A stretch of 64,000 nucleotides of DNA from Desulfospira sp963664655 (GTDB lineage: Bacteria > Desulfobacterota > Desulfobacteria > Desulfobacterales > Desulfobacteraceae), in NCBI GenBank assembly GCA_963664655.2, contig OY761554.1, positions 4,898,001 through 4,962,000 of the forward strand, written 5' to 3'. Positions within the stretch are counted from its first letter, which is position 1. Each line of letters opens with the position of its first letter. The position numbers and the translations under genes were made by a program. The notes under the pieces were generated by a model. The model had not been told where the DNA came from. It did no database searches and saw only the letters and a list, made by a program, of their open reading frames with translations. Shown one piece after another: positions 51,525-59,851 of the stretch.

Positions 51525-51761
51525 TTACACCCCGATAATTTTTTCATGGATAAACACCCCGGCAAACATGGTTGCCAAAGGGATGGCAATGCCGAACACA
51601 GACCCCCAAAGGACACTTCCCGAAGGATCAAACCCGTAGGGCTTGGTAAAATACAACACAAAATTAACGCCCACACCCGCAAAAAAGTAAATGTGATACC
51701 ATTTTCTCCGGTTCAGATGCCAAGATTCAATTTTTTCCTGCCGGGTCTTTTGTTCTGCCAT
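51525..51761 (-). CDS. 78-residue two-span membrane protein
   Basis: N-terminal amphipathic, basic stretch (KIESWHLNRRKWYHI), then two membrane segments (about 27-40 and 48-70). No family recognised. Directly upstream of the exported protein of unknown function. Confidence 0.65.
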   Translation of the reverse strand: MAEQKTRQEKIESWHLNRRKWYHIYFFAGVGVNFVLYFTKPYGFDPSGSVLWGSVFGIAIPLATMFAGVFIHEKIIGV

Positions 51762-51776
51762 TTTGTCCCCTTTCGT

Positions 51777-51860
51777 TGTTAGTTAAGCTGTTAGCCTTTA
51801 GCTGTTAGCCATGAGCCTGATGACTAATCCAACGGCTAACGGCTAAAAGCTAACAGCTAT
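51777..51860. repeat. Heptameric tandem array (GCTAACN)
   Basis: Units related to GCTAACG/GCTAACA and their reverse (GTTAGCC) fill the gap between two minus-strand genes; inverted halves could fold into a hairpin. Confidence 0.75.
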
Positions 51861-51863
51861 TCA

Positions 51864-53063
51864 TCATATACATACCGGAAAACTCTGGGCCATCCGTTTT
51901 CTCACACGGTTTTTAACGGCAATTTCATTCACATCAATTTTAAGATCTTCAAGGCAGCGATCCATGGAGCCCTTGTCATCAATCACTTCAGGGTGGGCGC
52001 TGATCATGTCAAAAAACCCTTTCACCACCTTGGGGTCAAATTGGATATTCACACCTTTTTTAAGGCCTTCAATGGCCTGATCAATGGGCATTTTCGGCAT
52101 CCGCCCCCGCCCGGACAGCATGGTTTCAAACGCATCGCAAACGGACAGGATCCTTGCCCCAAGCGGGATGTTGTCGCCTTTAAGCCCGGCGGGATAGCCG
52201 TTTCCGTCGTACCGCTCATGGTGGCAAAGAATCAGCGGGGCCAGGTTGTTGAGAAATGGCAGGGGCTTGATGATCCGGGCACCGATTTCAGGGTGTTTTT
52301 TAACCCGGTCCATCTCCTTTGCCGTCAGTCCCCCCAGTTTCTGCAAAATATAATCATCCATGCCGATTTTACCGATATCGTGCAGCAGGCCGGCATGGTA
52401 GATCTCGCTGACCTGTTCGGGCACAAGCCCCATTTGCCGGGCTGTTTTCCTGGCAAAATCCGCCACCCTGACCGAATGGCCGTGGGTATCCTCATCCTTG
52501 GCTTCCAGGGCCAGGGCAAACCCTTCCACGATCCTTCGAAGGGTTTCAAGCATTTTTTCGTCATAGGACAGGGTCCGCTGCAGGGCAATGGCCCCCTGCT
52601 CTCCCAGGGCACGGACCAGCTGCTCCTGGCGCGGCTCAATGGTCTTGTAGGAACCAAAATAGTAAACCGCCAGAATTCCCGCATAATTGCCGGTAATCTT
52701 AAACATAAATCCGTGGATGGACCCCACCAGCCGCTTTCCCAGCCGTTCAAGGTCAGGGAGGCGGTCATCTTCCCTGGCATTTTCCACCACCACCATGTCG
52801 TCCCCTGCCCCGGGGTCAAATACCCGGACCAGGCTGTCGTAATCCACCAGTTCCAGGCTCCGGTAAGAAAACCCGTGGGAAATCTTGGTTTCAATCTGCC
52901 GGGTGCCGGTATCCACAATCCAGAATATACAGCCTTTGGCATCCAGGATTTCAGTGATGTGGGTGACGATCCCTTCTAAAACATCTTTGGTGCTTTCCCC
53001 GGAATGGATGGCCTTGCTGACCTGAGAAAAAACCTTGAAATATTTTGAATATTCATCCGTCAT
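51864..53063 (-). CDS. GAF-HD-GYP protein (putative c-di-GMP phosphodiesterase)
   Basis: 399 residues. N-terminal GAF-like sensor domain (about 15-165; GCIFWIVDTGTRQIETKISH) followed by an HD-GYP domain (about 180-375) with HSVRVADFARKTARQMG, AGLLHDIGKIGMDDYILQK and the diagnostic HHERYDGNGYPAGLKG. Such enzymes hydrolyse cyclic di-GMP. The 3' neighbours are small membrane and exported proteins; upstream lies the DUF294 gene, 39 bp away. Confidence 0.9.
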   Translation of the reverse strand: MTDEYSKYFKVFSQVSKAIHSGESTKDVLEGIVTHITEILDAKGCIFWIVDTGTRQIETKISHGFSYRSLELVDYDSLVRVFDPGAGDDMVVVENAREDDRLPDLERLGKRLVGSIHGFMFKITGNYAGILAVYYFGSYKTIEPRQEQLVRALGEQGAIALQRTLSYDEKMLETLRRIVEGFALALEAKDEDTHGHSVRVADFARKTARQMGLVPEQVSEIYHAGLLHDIGKIGMDDYILQKLGGLTAKEMDRVKKHPEIGARIIKPLPFLNNLAPLILCHHERYDGNGYPAGLKGDNIPLGARILSVCDAFETMLSGRGRMPKMPIDQAIEGLKKGVNIQFDPKVVKGFFDMISAHPEVIDDKGSMDRCLEDLKIDVNEIAVKNRVRKRMAQSFPVCI

Positions 53064-53102
53064 TGGGGTGCCTGTCCTTGTCTCAATAAAAATCCATCCC
53101 GT

Positions 53103-54158
53103 TTATGAAAAAAAGTTGAGCGGAATCTGGGTAAACCGGTTCCGGATCATCTTTTGCATATGGGACGCGGACATAAAGGCGTTCCTTAGAAGCCTTTGCT
53201 CGTCCGGGGTTAATGTTGAGGGGTCAATGCAGTTGTCAGGGGCAAGGCCTTGTCTGATTTTTAAAAGGTTGGTCTGGATCCGAAGCCTGGCAAAGACCTC
53301 AAAGGCCGCTGCAAAAAAACCGGCCTGTTTTCCGGAAAATACCCCAAGGCCCGTCAGCTGCTTGATTCGCCCAAGGGTAGAGGTTTCAGTAATCCGGTTG
53401 TTGACGGCAAACATTCGTGAGCCGTTGACAATATGAACAATACCGGTTTTTAAATTCACCTGGTGTTTATGGGGCCCATCTTTGTTGGTCTGGATCCGGC
53501 CCACAAGATCAATGGGAATCTGGAACCTTAGGTCTTCCTGAGTCAGCATATGGTTGATTTTTTCAGGGGATTCAAATGCCTTGAATATGCTGTCCCAAAG
53601 TTTTTGAGACAAATGTTGTTTGCCCCATACCGGCCTGAAATCCAGCAGAATGGTCATGGTGATGCAGTCCTCAGGGTCAAGGGAGCGGGACCATTGCTCA
53701 ATATACCGGGACCACTGGGAAATGGACCGCCGCCATTTGGGGTTGACGGCCATGACATTGCCGGTGCATAAATCAAACCCGCATTGGTCAAGCCCGTGAA
53801 CCACCTTGTGGGCCAGCTGTTGAAACCATTCATCCACCGCCTCAGGGTCCTGGCCCTTGGGATCATCATAGATCAGCCCATTGTCCTGATCGGTCCGCAG
53901 GGCCTGTTCGTGACGGGCGTCACTGCCCATATTGATCCAGCAGTAATCCACCGGAGGGCCCCCGAGTCCCTGCGCAATCATCTGTTGTTCACACAGGCGG
54001 ATCATATCCTGATTCAGGCGGTCATGCAGGCCGGACATGGTGTCAAGAATCACAGGCAAGGCAGTGGCGTCAGCCATCAGCGATTCAAGGGTTGTGTCCA
54101 TGTCGCCGGCGGCCAGAACCAGTTCATCAACGGTTTTGAACGGCCCGGTACGCTGCAT
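53103..54158 (-). CDS. DUF294-type putative nucleotidyltransferase
   Basis: 351 residues. The nucleotidyltransferase signature NMGSDARHEQALRTDQDNGL (GSxARxEQ, DQDN) resembles GlnD/DUF294 proteins, and the C-terminal helical part matches the substrate-binding domain of that group. CBS or cyclic-nucleotide domains usually found in front are absent. Homologues often sit next to acetate-type SSS symporters, and one lies 5 kb away here; possible regulator of uptake. Upstream of the HD-GYP gene. Confidence 0.78.
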   Translation of the reverse strand: MQRTGPFKTVDELVLAAGDMDTTLESLMADATALPVILDTMSGLHDRLNQDMIRLCEQQMIAQGLGGPPVDYCWINMGSDARHEQALRTDQDNGLIYDDPKGQDPEAVDEWFQQLAHKVVHGLDQCGFDLCTGNVMAVNPKWRRSISQWSRYIEQWSRSLDPEDCITMTILLDFRPVWGKQHLSQKLWDSIFKAFESPEKINHMLTQEDLRFQIPIDLVGRIQTNKDGPHKHQVNLKTGIVHIVNGSRMFAVNNRITETSTLGRIKQLTGLGVFSGKQAGFFAAAFEVFARLRIQTNLLKIRQGLAPDNCIDPSTLTPDEQRLLRNAFMSASHMQKMIRNRFTQIPLNFFS

Positions 54159-54218
54159 GCTTATCTTCCGTAATTAATGATTCACCATAACGTGAAGGTA
54201 AATTTTTAGCAACGGATT

Positions 54219-54947
54219 TTACAGGATGGATTGGATTTCAGCCGCCACCATCTGTGCCGCTTTGGCCGGATCATCCGCATCCCTTATGGGACGGCCGATC
54301 ACCAGCAGATCGCTGCCGGCGGCAATGGCCATGGCCGGTGTGGTCACCCGTTTCTGGTCATCATTTTCAAGCAGGCTCCATTCCGGCCGGATGCCCGGGG
54401 TAACCGTCAAAAATTCCGGGCCAAAGGCCTGCTTTATCTCCCCGGCCTCCTGTCCTGAGCAGACCACGCCCCGGCAGCCGGCTCTATCCGCCATCCCGGC
54501 CCTGAGCATGACCAGTTTTAAGGGGTCTTCCACAAATTCAGGTTTGAATCCGCCCTGTTCCACACAACGGGAATCATTGTCCGTCAACAGGGTCACCCCC
54601 AACACACCGGTTTTGCCTTTGCCGCCCTTAACCGCCTTTTCAAGCATCTGAACCGAAGAACTGCAATGGACGGTGACCAGGTCAACCCCCAGGCCGGCGA
54701 CCCGCTCCATGGCCCGTTCCACAGTCGCACCAATATCATGGAGTTTTAGATCCAGAAAAATACCGGCCCGGCTCAATTCCCGGACCCTGGCCACCACCGA
54801 AGGCCCCTGGTCGATAAACAGTTCCAGCCCGATTTTGAACATGCCCACATGGCCGTCCAGAATCCGGACCAGGTCCTCCGCTTCTTTGAGGGTGGCCACA
54901 TCCAGAGGAAATACAATATACTGCTCAGCTGTTTTTTTTCTATCCAT
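54219..54947 (-). CDS. pyrF: Orotidine-5'-phosphate decarboxylase
   Basis: 242 residues, TIM-barrel OMP decarboxylase for the last step of UMP synthesis. FPLDVATLKEAEDLV, FKIGLELF, the catalytic array FLDLKLHDIGATVERAM, and LTVTPGIRPEW and LVIGRPIRDADDP of the phosphate site are all present. ATG 54947 was chosen because it begins MDRKKTAEQYIVFPLD; the longer frame overlaps the upstream gene. pyrG lies at the right edge. Confidence 0.95.
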   Translation of the reverse strand: MDRKKTAEQYIVFPLDVATLKEAEDLVRILDGHVGMFKIGLELFIDQGPSVVARVRELSRAGIFLDLKLHDIGATVERAMERVAGLGVDLVTVHCSSSVQMLEKAVKGGKGKTGVLGVTLLTDNDSRCVEQGGFKPEFVEDPLKLVMLRAGMADRAGCRGVVCSGQEAGEIKQAFGPEFLTVTPGIRPEWSLLENDDQKRVTTPAMAIAAGSDLLVIGRPIRDADDPAKAAQMVAAEIQSIL

Positions 54948-54954
54948 ACTGAAA

Positions 54955-55632
54955 TTAAGCTCTGGAAACTTCCCGGTTGCAATGCCTGCAAACCGTGGCC
55001 CGTTTTTTGATAATCTCGGCACAGTAGGGGCATTCCCGGGTAAAGTGGCGTTCATGAAGCTGTTCAATGGCCTTGTCCACCCCTTCCTGAAGCTTTGGCG
55101 TAGGGAATTTATGATTGATCAGATGTTCCACCGCCTCGGAGCCCCCAAGCTCTCCCACCATCTCTACGGCCTTGAGCCTGGCCCTGGCCGGAATCCCGGC
55201 GTCAAGGGCGATCTTTAAGATCTCATCCCAGTCTTTAGATAAATAATAGTCCGTTAAAATGGAAAAGGTCCTTTTGGTCAGTTCCTTCTGGGCTTCTTCC
55301 CGGATCAGGACCTCATCATCGAGCTTGCTGCCGGTGGCACCAACCGGGCTGAATACGGGCATGTATTCAAAATTGGTCTGGCCGGGCTCGTTGATGCAGC
55401 GGTAAGAAGCCGGGGCCTCCATGGTGTTCTGAAGGTGTTCCCACCCCTGCTTGTAGGAGGAGCAGTCATCGTTGAAGCAGACAAACAGGTAGGGGGTTCC
55501 CCACCCTAGGCCATCGGAAAAGTTAACGGGCGGAACCTCCCACAAAGTCATCTCCTGCTCACAGTGGGGGCAATGGGGCTTTTCCATTTTCAGATATCGT
55601 TCAAGAAGTTCTTCTTTTGTTTCAAAGGCCAT
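54955..55632 (-). CDS. Zinc-ribbon/HEAT-like protein of unknown function
   Basis: 225 residues from ATG 55632 (AGGAGATCAATAGA). N-terminal CPHCEQEM with a later CFNDDC pair; middle helical part with HEAT-like spacing (ARLKAVEMVGELGGSEAVEH); C-terminal zinc ribbon CPYCAEIIKKRATVCRHC. Found 7 bp upstream of pyrF. A conserved type in sulfate reducers, function unknown. Confidence 0.75.
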   Translation of the reverse strand: MAFETKEELLERYLKMEKPHCPHCEQEMTLWEVPPVNFSDGLGWGTPYLFVCFNDDCSSYKQGWEHLQNTMEAPASYRCINEPGQTNFEYMPVFSPVGATGSKLDDEVLIREEAQKELTKRTFSILTDYYLSKDWDEILKIALDAGIPARARLKAVEMVGELGGSEAVEHLINHKFPTPKLQEGVDKAIEQLHERHFTRECPYCAEIIKKRATVCRHCNREVSRA

Positions 55633-55719
55633 TCTATTGATCTCCTGTAATGTTGTTTGGCCCCCAAAGTTAAGCATGCCGCCCGATATGTCAAACGGAC
55701 AAAAAGCTGGAAACCGCCA

Positions 55720-55797
55720 GACGGGAGACCGGAGACCGGATAAATTCAAGATCTCAGAACCGGCTTTCGGTCTCCGGTCTCCGGTCTCCTTTCTCCA
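55720..55797. repeat. GGAGACC/CGGTCTC inverted heptamer arrays
   Basis: GGAGACCGGAGACCGG near 55725 faces CGGTCTCCGGTCTCCGGTCT near 55768, so the two arrays form an inverted repeat directly behind the stop of the carboxyltransferase gene. Confidence 0.8.
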
Positions 55798-57765
55798 TTA
55801 TTCTATGACCGCCAGCACGTCATCCTTGCCCACTGAGTCTCCGCTGTTGTAGTTCACGGCCTTGACCGTACCGGAAACCGGTGCCGGCAGGGCGTTTTCC
55901 ATTTTCATGGCCTCAATGACCACAACGGTATCCCCCTGGCTGACCGCATCGCCCACGTTCTTTTCATACTTGATGACCATCCCGGGCATGGGGGCCTTGA
56001 CCGGGGTGCCGGATGCCGCGGCGGCTGCAGGGGCCGGTTTGGGTGCCGGGGCCGGGGCCGCCGCCGGAGCAGGTGCCGGTGCTGCCGGCGCCGCCGGTGC
56101 GGCAACAGGGGCCGCATAGGAGATAATTGGCGCGCCGCCGATTTCTTCAACACCTACCTCAAAACTTTCCCCATCCACCAATACATTAAAAGTTCTCATA
56201 TTTTCACTCTTTTCCATTTTTTTCTTATCGGTTAATTGACCGGCCCTGGCCTTTCTGATCATTTCGTCCTGTTTTCTGACATCTTCAAGGGTAATGGGTT
56301 TAAGGCTGTCGGGAACCTGTTCCTTGCCGTATTTTTGCAGGAGAAACTTTTTGCCCGTTACCGGGAACAGGGCATACAGGATCAGATCCTCCTCATCCTT
56401 GGCCAGATCACCGATCTGCTCTCTGGCCTTTTCAAGTTCAGGCGCCAGAACCTCTGCCGGACGGCAGGCAATGGGTTCCTCTCCCCTGTCATATCCTTTG
56501 AGGGCTTTTTTCTGAACCTCAGGGTCAATGGGCACCGATGTCTTGCCGTAAAGCCCGTAACAAAGATCCTTGACCTGGGCTGTCACCATTTTGTACCGCT
56601 CATCTTTGGTGTCAAACAGCACGTTGTTCACGGTCTGGATGCCCACGATCTGGGATGTGGGGGTAACCAGGGGAACCTGGCCCAGTTCTTTTCTGACCCG
56701 GGGAAGCTCCTTGTAAACCTCGTCGATCTTGTCAAGGGCATCCATCTCCCGGAGCTGGTTCACCAGGTTGGATAGCATCCCGCCCGGGGTCTGGTGGAGC
56801 AGCACGTTAATATCAATGATGGACACCTTGGTGTCGTCCAGGAGATGCTTGTATTTGGGCATGACCTCTTTTTCAAGGATCTCGTTGATCTCTGCCAGGG
56901 CCTTGATATCAAATCCCGTATCCCGGTTGGTGCCCAAAAGGGACATGACCAGGGGTTCCAGGGCAGCGTGGGAGGTCCGGTAAGCGTAGGGGGTCAGGCA
57001 GGTATCAATGATATCCACCCCGGCTTCAATGGCCTTTAAATGGGTCATGGGGGACATGCCCGAGGTAAAATGGCTGTGAAGGTGAATCAGGGGGCTTACA
57101 TTCGCCTTTAAGGCCTTGATCAGCTTATAGGCATCATAGGGCGACATGAGCCCTGCCATGTCCTTGATGCAGATGGAGTCCGCCCCCATGTCCTCCAGGT
57201 CCTTTGCCTTTTGAATGTAGTACTCTAAATTGTAGACATCCCCGCCAAGCCGGGGTTCGGTCAGGGTATAGCAGATGCAGCCCTGGAAATGGGCGCCGCA
57301 CTCTTTGATCACCGGAACCACGGTTTCAAAGTTCCGGTAATCGTTGAGGGCGTCAAAGGTCCGGAAGACCTCAAGGCCGTTGTCCACGGTCTTTTTAACA
57401 AAAAGCTGTGCCACATCATCGGCATAGTTTCTGTACCCCACCAGGTTCTGCCCCCGAAGCAGCATGGAAAACGGGGTCTTTTTCATATATTTTTTCAGGG
57501 TTCTCAATCGTTCCCAGGGGTCTTCGCCCAGGAACCGGTGCATGGTGTCAAAGGTCGCACCGCCCCAGACTTCAACGGCCCAGAAACCAATGTCATCCAT
57601 TTGCTCGGCAATGGGAATCATGTCCTCGGTCCGGCCTCTGGTGGCAAACAAAGACTGGTGGCCGTCCCTGAGGGACAGGTCCTCTATCTTCAGCGGGTGT
57701 TTGGCCGCCGGCCTGTCTTTGCCGTAATTCATTTCAACCATTTCAATGTGGCTGTGTTCGCTCAT
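55798..57765 (-). CDS. Biotin-containing carboxyltransferase (transcarboxylase 5S / oxaloacetate decarboxylase alpha type)
   Basis: 655 residues. N-terminal HMGL-like TIM barrel (about 25-300; LSLRDGHQSLFATR, metal-binding HLHSHFTSGM), conserved carboxylase domain (about 310-480), Ala/Pro linker (about 545-585), and a biotinyl domain with Lys621 in EAMKMEN. It transfers carboxyl between biotin and pyruvate/oxaloacetate. Together with the MmdA-like gene 0.5 kb upstream it can form a methylmalonyl-CoA:pyruvate transcarboxylase, useful in propionate or succinate metabolism. No biotin carboxylase gene is present. Confidence 0.92.
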   Translation of the reverse strand: MSEHSHIEMVEMNYGKDRPAAKHPLKIEDLSLRDGHQSLFATRGRTEDMIPIAEQMDDIGFWAVEVWGGATFDTMHRFLGEDPWERLRTLKKYMKKTPFSMLLRGQNLVGYRNYADDVAQLFVKKTVDNGLEVFRTFDALNDYRNFETVVPVIKECGAHFQGCICYTLTEPRLGGDVYNLEYYIQKAKDLEDMGADSICIKDMAGLMSPYDAYKLIKALKANVSPLIHLHSHFTSGMSPMTHLKAIEAGVDIIDTCLTPYAYRTSHAALEPLVMSLLGTNRDTGFDIKALAEINEILEKEVMPKYKHLLDDTKVSIIDINVLLHQTPGGMLSNLVNQLREMDALDKIDEVYKELPRVRKELGQVPLVTPTSQIVGIQTVNNVLFDTKDERYKMVTAQVKDLCYGLYGKTSVPIDPEVQKKALKGYDRGEEPIACRPAEVLAPELEKAREQIGDLAKDEEDLILYALFPVTGKKFLLQKYGKEQVPDSLKPITLEDVRKQDEMIRKARAGQLTDKKKMEKSENMRTFNVLVDGESFEVGVEEIGGAPIISYAAPVAAPAAPAAPAPAPAAAPAPAPKPAPAAAAASGTPVKAPMPGMVIKYEKNVGDAVSQGDTVVVIEAMKMENALPAPVSGTVKAVNYNSGDSVGKDDVLAVIE

Positions 57766-57831
57766 TTAACCTCTCCTGCATATATGGTTATAATCTTTTG
57801 AAATCCTCGGGCAGTCTATGGGGTTTACCGA

Positions 57832-57978
57832 GTGTCTGAACGAAAACCCCGTGTTTGGGCGAAAAGTTGCCCAGATGCAAGGCGCAGAAAAATTTGTAAC
57901 CGGAGCAACCATGGGGGTTGTGAGGATTACAAATTTTTCTGCAACGCAGCAGATGGGTGACTGTTCGTTCAAACACTA
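57832..57978 (-). repeat. Stop-codon-docked palindromic element, copy A (longest form)
   Basis: 147 bp. Terminal inverted repeats GTGTCTGAACGAA (57832-57844) and GTGTTTGAACGAA (minus strand from 57976). Inner arms GCAGAAAAATTTGTAA and TTACAAATTTTTCTGC, apex near CCGGAGCAACC. On the minus strand the element begins inside the TAG stop codon (57976-57978) of the 76-residue protein gene. Confidence 0.9.
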
Positions 57979-58206
57979 CCTAAATACCCGCAGCTGCATC
58001 ATGGTGTTGGCCTGCATCATGGCCTGACGCCCGGACACGCCCCACAGATTGGGCGCCTGAACCGGCCCTGAAGGTCCGGCCATCTGCATCGGGGCTGCGC
58101 CGGCGGCCTGCATGGCGGCAGCCTCTTCATTGGTTTTGATATAGGTAAAAACAGCGCCCATGATGGCAGCCATTTTCTGTTTGTCCAGCTCTCCTTGTTT
58201 TGGCAT
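57976..58206 (-). CDS. Small protein of the carboxyltransferase cluster
   Basis: 76 residues: a helical N-terminus (GELDKQKMAAIMGAVFTYIK), an Ala/Pro/Gln-rich middle, and NLWGVSGRQAMMQANTMM near the end. It recalls the small variable subunits found between the two large genes of biotin carboxyltransferases and decarboxylases, but there is no membrane segment. The last residue sits at the border of the palindromic element, whose terminus supplies the TAG stop, so the C-terminus may have been altered by insertion. Confidence 0.65.
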   Translation of the reverse strand: MPKQGELDKQKMAAIMGAVFTYIKTNEEAAAMQAAGAAPMQMAGPSGPVQAPNLWGVSGRQAMMQANTMMQLRVFR

Positions 58207-58215
58207 AAGTCCTCG

Positions 58216-58292
58216 CGTTTTATAGCTTATAGCTCATAGCTCACAGCTGATAGTTGATAGCCTGTGAGCTGTGAGCTATCAGCAGTGAGCTT
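58216..58292. repeat. Heptameric array (TAGCTCA/CAGCTGA)
   Basis: Units TAGCTTA, TAGCTCA, TAGCTCA, CAGCTGA, TAGTTGA are followed by the inverted CTGTGAGCTGTGAGCTAT; a long hairpin is possible. Lies between two carboxyltransferase genes. Confidence 0.8.
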
Positions 58293-58297
58293 CATTA

Positions 58298-59851
58298 TTA
58301 AACCGGTATGTTGCCGTGTTTCTTGGCCGGCCTGAGCTCCCGTTTGGTGGACAGGGCCTCTAGTGCGTCAATGAGCCTTGGCCGGGTCTCGGCAGGCCGG
58401 ATCACGGCATCCACATATCCCCTGGCCGCTGCGCAGTAAGGATTTGAAAACTGGGCGTTGTACGCTTCAATCTTTTCCTTGCGTTTGGCCGCCGGGTCTT
58501 CGGCCCCTTTGATTTCCCTTGCATGGATGATATTGGCCGCCCCTTCAGCCCCCATGACGGCCACTTCGGCACTGGGCCAGGCAAAGGCCATATCCGCCCC
58601 AAGATGCTTGGAACACATGGCCAGATACGATCCGCCGTAGTCTTTGCGGGTAATGAGCAGCAGCTTGGGCACCGTGGCTTCGGAATAGCACCAGAGCAGT
58701 TTGGCCCCATGCCGGATAATGCCCCCCCATTCCTGGTTGGATCCGGGCAGGTATCCGGGCACATCGGCAATGGTGAGCATGGGAATATTAAAGGCATCGC
58801 AGAACCGGATAAACCGGGTGGCCTTGTCCGAGGCGTCAATGTCCAGGCACCCGGCCATGTGATTGGGCTGGTTGGCAATGATGCCGATGGGCCGGCCGTT
58901 GAGCCTTGCAAAACAGATCACGATATTCCGGGCAAAATACTGGTGGGGTTCAAAGAACTCGCCGTTATCCACAATGGAGGCAATCACCCCCTTAATGTCG
59001 TAGGACTGGTTGGGATTGTCCGGAATAATGTCGTCAAGTCCCGGATCAATCCGGCCGGGATCATCCGTGGGCGCGGCCAGGGGCGGATCTTCCATGTTGT
59101 TGGACGGCAGATAGGAGAGCAGTTTTTTAATCTGAAGGATACAGTCCTCATCGGATTCGCAGGCAAACTGGGCCACCCCTGATTTCTCGTTGTGGGCCAT
59201 GGCACCGCCAAGGGCCTCAAAACTGATTTCCTCTCCGGTCACGGCCTTGATAACGTTGGGCCCGGTAATAAACATGTAGGAGGATTCTTTAACCATAAAA
59301 ATAAAATCCGTCATAGCCGGAGAATATACGGCACCGCCGGCTGTGGGCCCCATGATGGCGGAAATCTGGGGGATCACCCCCGAGGCGGCCGAGTTCCGGA
59401 AGAAAATCTCGCCGTACCCGGACAGGGCATCAATGCCCTCCTGGATCCTGGCACCGCCCGAATCGTTCATGCCGATAATGGGGGCCCCGGCCTTCATGGC
59501 CATGTCCATGACCTTGCAGATCTTTTTGGCCTGCATTTCCCCAAGGGAACCGGCCCGGGCCGTGAAATCCTGGGCATAGGCAAACACCACCCGGCCGTCC
59601 ACCCGGCCATGGCCGGTGACCACGCCGTCGGCGGGGATCTGTTTGGTCTCCATCCCAAAGTTGGTACACCGGTGGGTCACAAACATATCCAATTCCCTGA
59701 AACTGCCCTTATCAAAGAGGATATCAAGCCGTTCCCTGGCGTTGAGGACCCCTTTTTCCTTTCGTTTGGCAAGGGCGGCTTCCCCGCCCATTCCTATGAT
59801 TTCCTGTTCTCGTTTTTTTAGTTCCTGGATCTTGTCAGATATGACGCCCAT
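58298..59851 (-). CDS. Acyl-CoA carboxyltransferase (methylmalonyl-CoA/propionyl-CoA beta subunit, MmdA type)
   Basis: 517 residues of the crotonase-like carboxyltransferase family: NARERLDILFDKGSFRELD, GDSGGARIQEG-type oxyanion segment (MNDSGGARIQEGIDALSGYG), TAGGAVYSPAMTDFIFM, and the second-half ADVPGYLPGSNQEWGGIIRH. 12S subunit of transcarboxylase or PccB/MmdA; exchanges carboxyl between methylmalonyl-CoA and biotin on the downstream protein. First gene of the carboxyltransferase operon. Confidence 0.93.
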   Translation of the reverse strand: MGVISDKIQELKKREQEIIGMGGEAALAKRKEKGVLNARERLDILFDKGSFRELDMFVTHRCTNFGMETKQIPADGVVTGHGRVDGRVVFAYAQDFTARAGSLGEMQAKKICKVMDMAMKAGAPIIGMNDSGGARIQEGIDALSGYGEIFFRNSAASGVIPQISAIMGPTAGGAVYSPAMTDFIFMVKESSYMFITGPNVIKAVTGEEISFEALGGAMAHNEKSGVAQFACESDEDCILQIKKLLSYLPSNNMEDPPLAAPTDDPGRIDPGLDDIIPDNPNQSYDIKGVIASIVDNGEFFEPHQYFARNIVICFARLNGRPIGIIANQPNHMAGCLDIDASDKATRFIRFCDAFNIPMLTIADVPGYLPGSNQEWGGIIRHGAKLLWCYSEATVPKLLLITRKDYGGSYLAMCSKHLGADMAFAWPSAEVAVMGAEGAANIIHAREIKGAEDPAAKRKEKIEAYNAQFSNPYCAAARGYVDAVIRPAETRPRLIDALEALSTKRELRPAKKHGNIPV

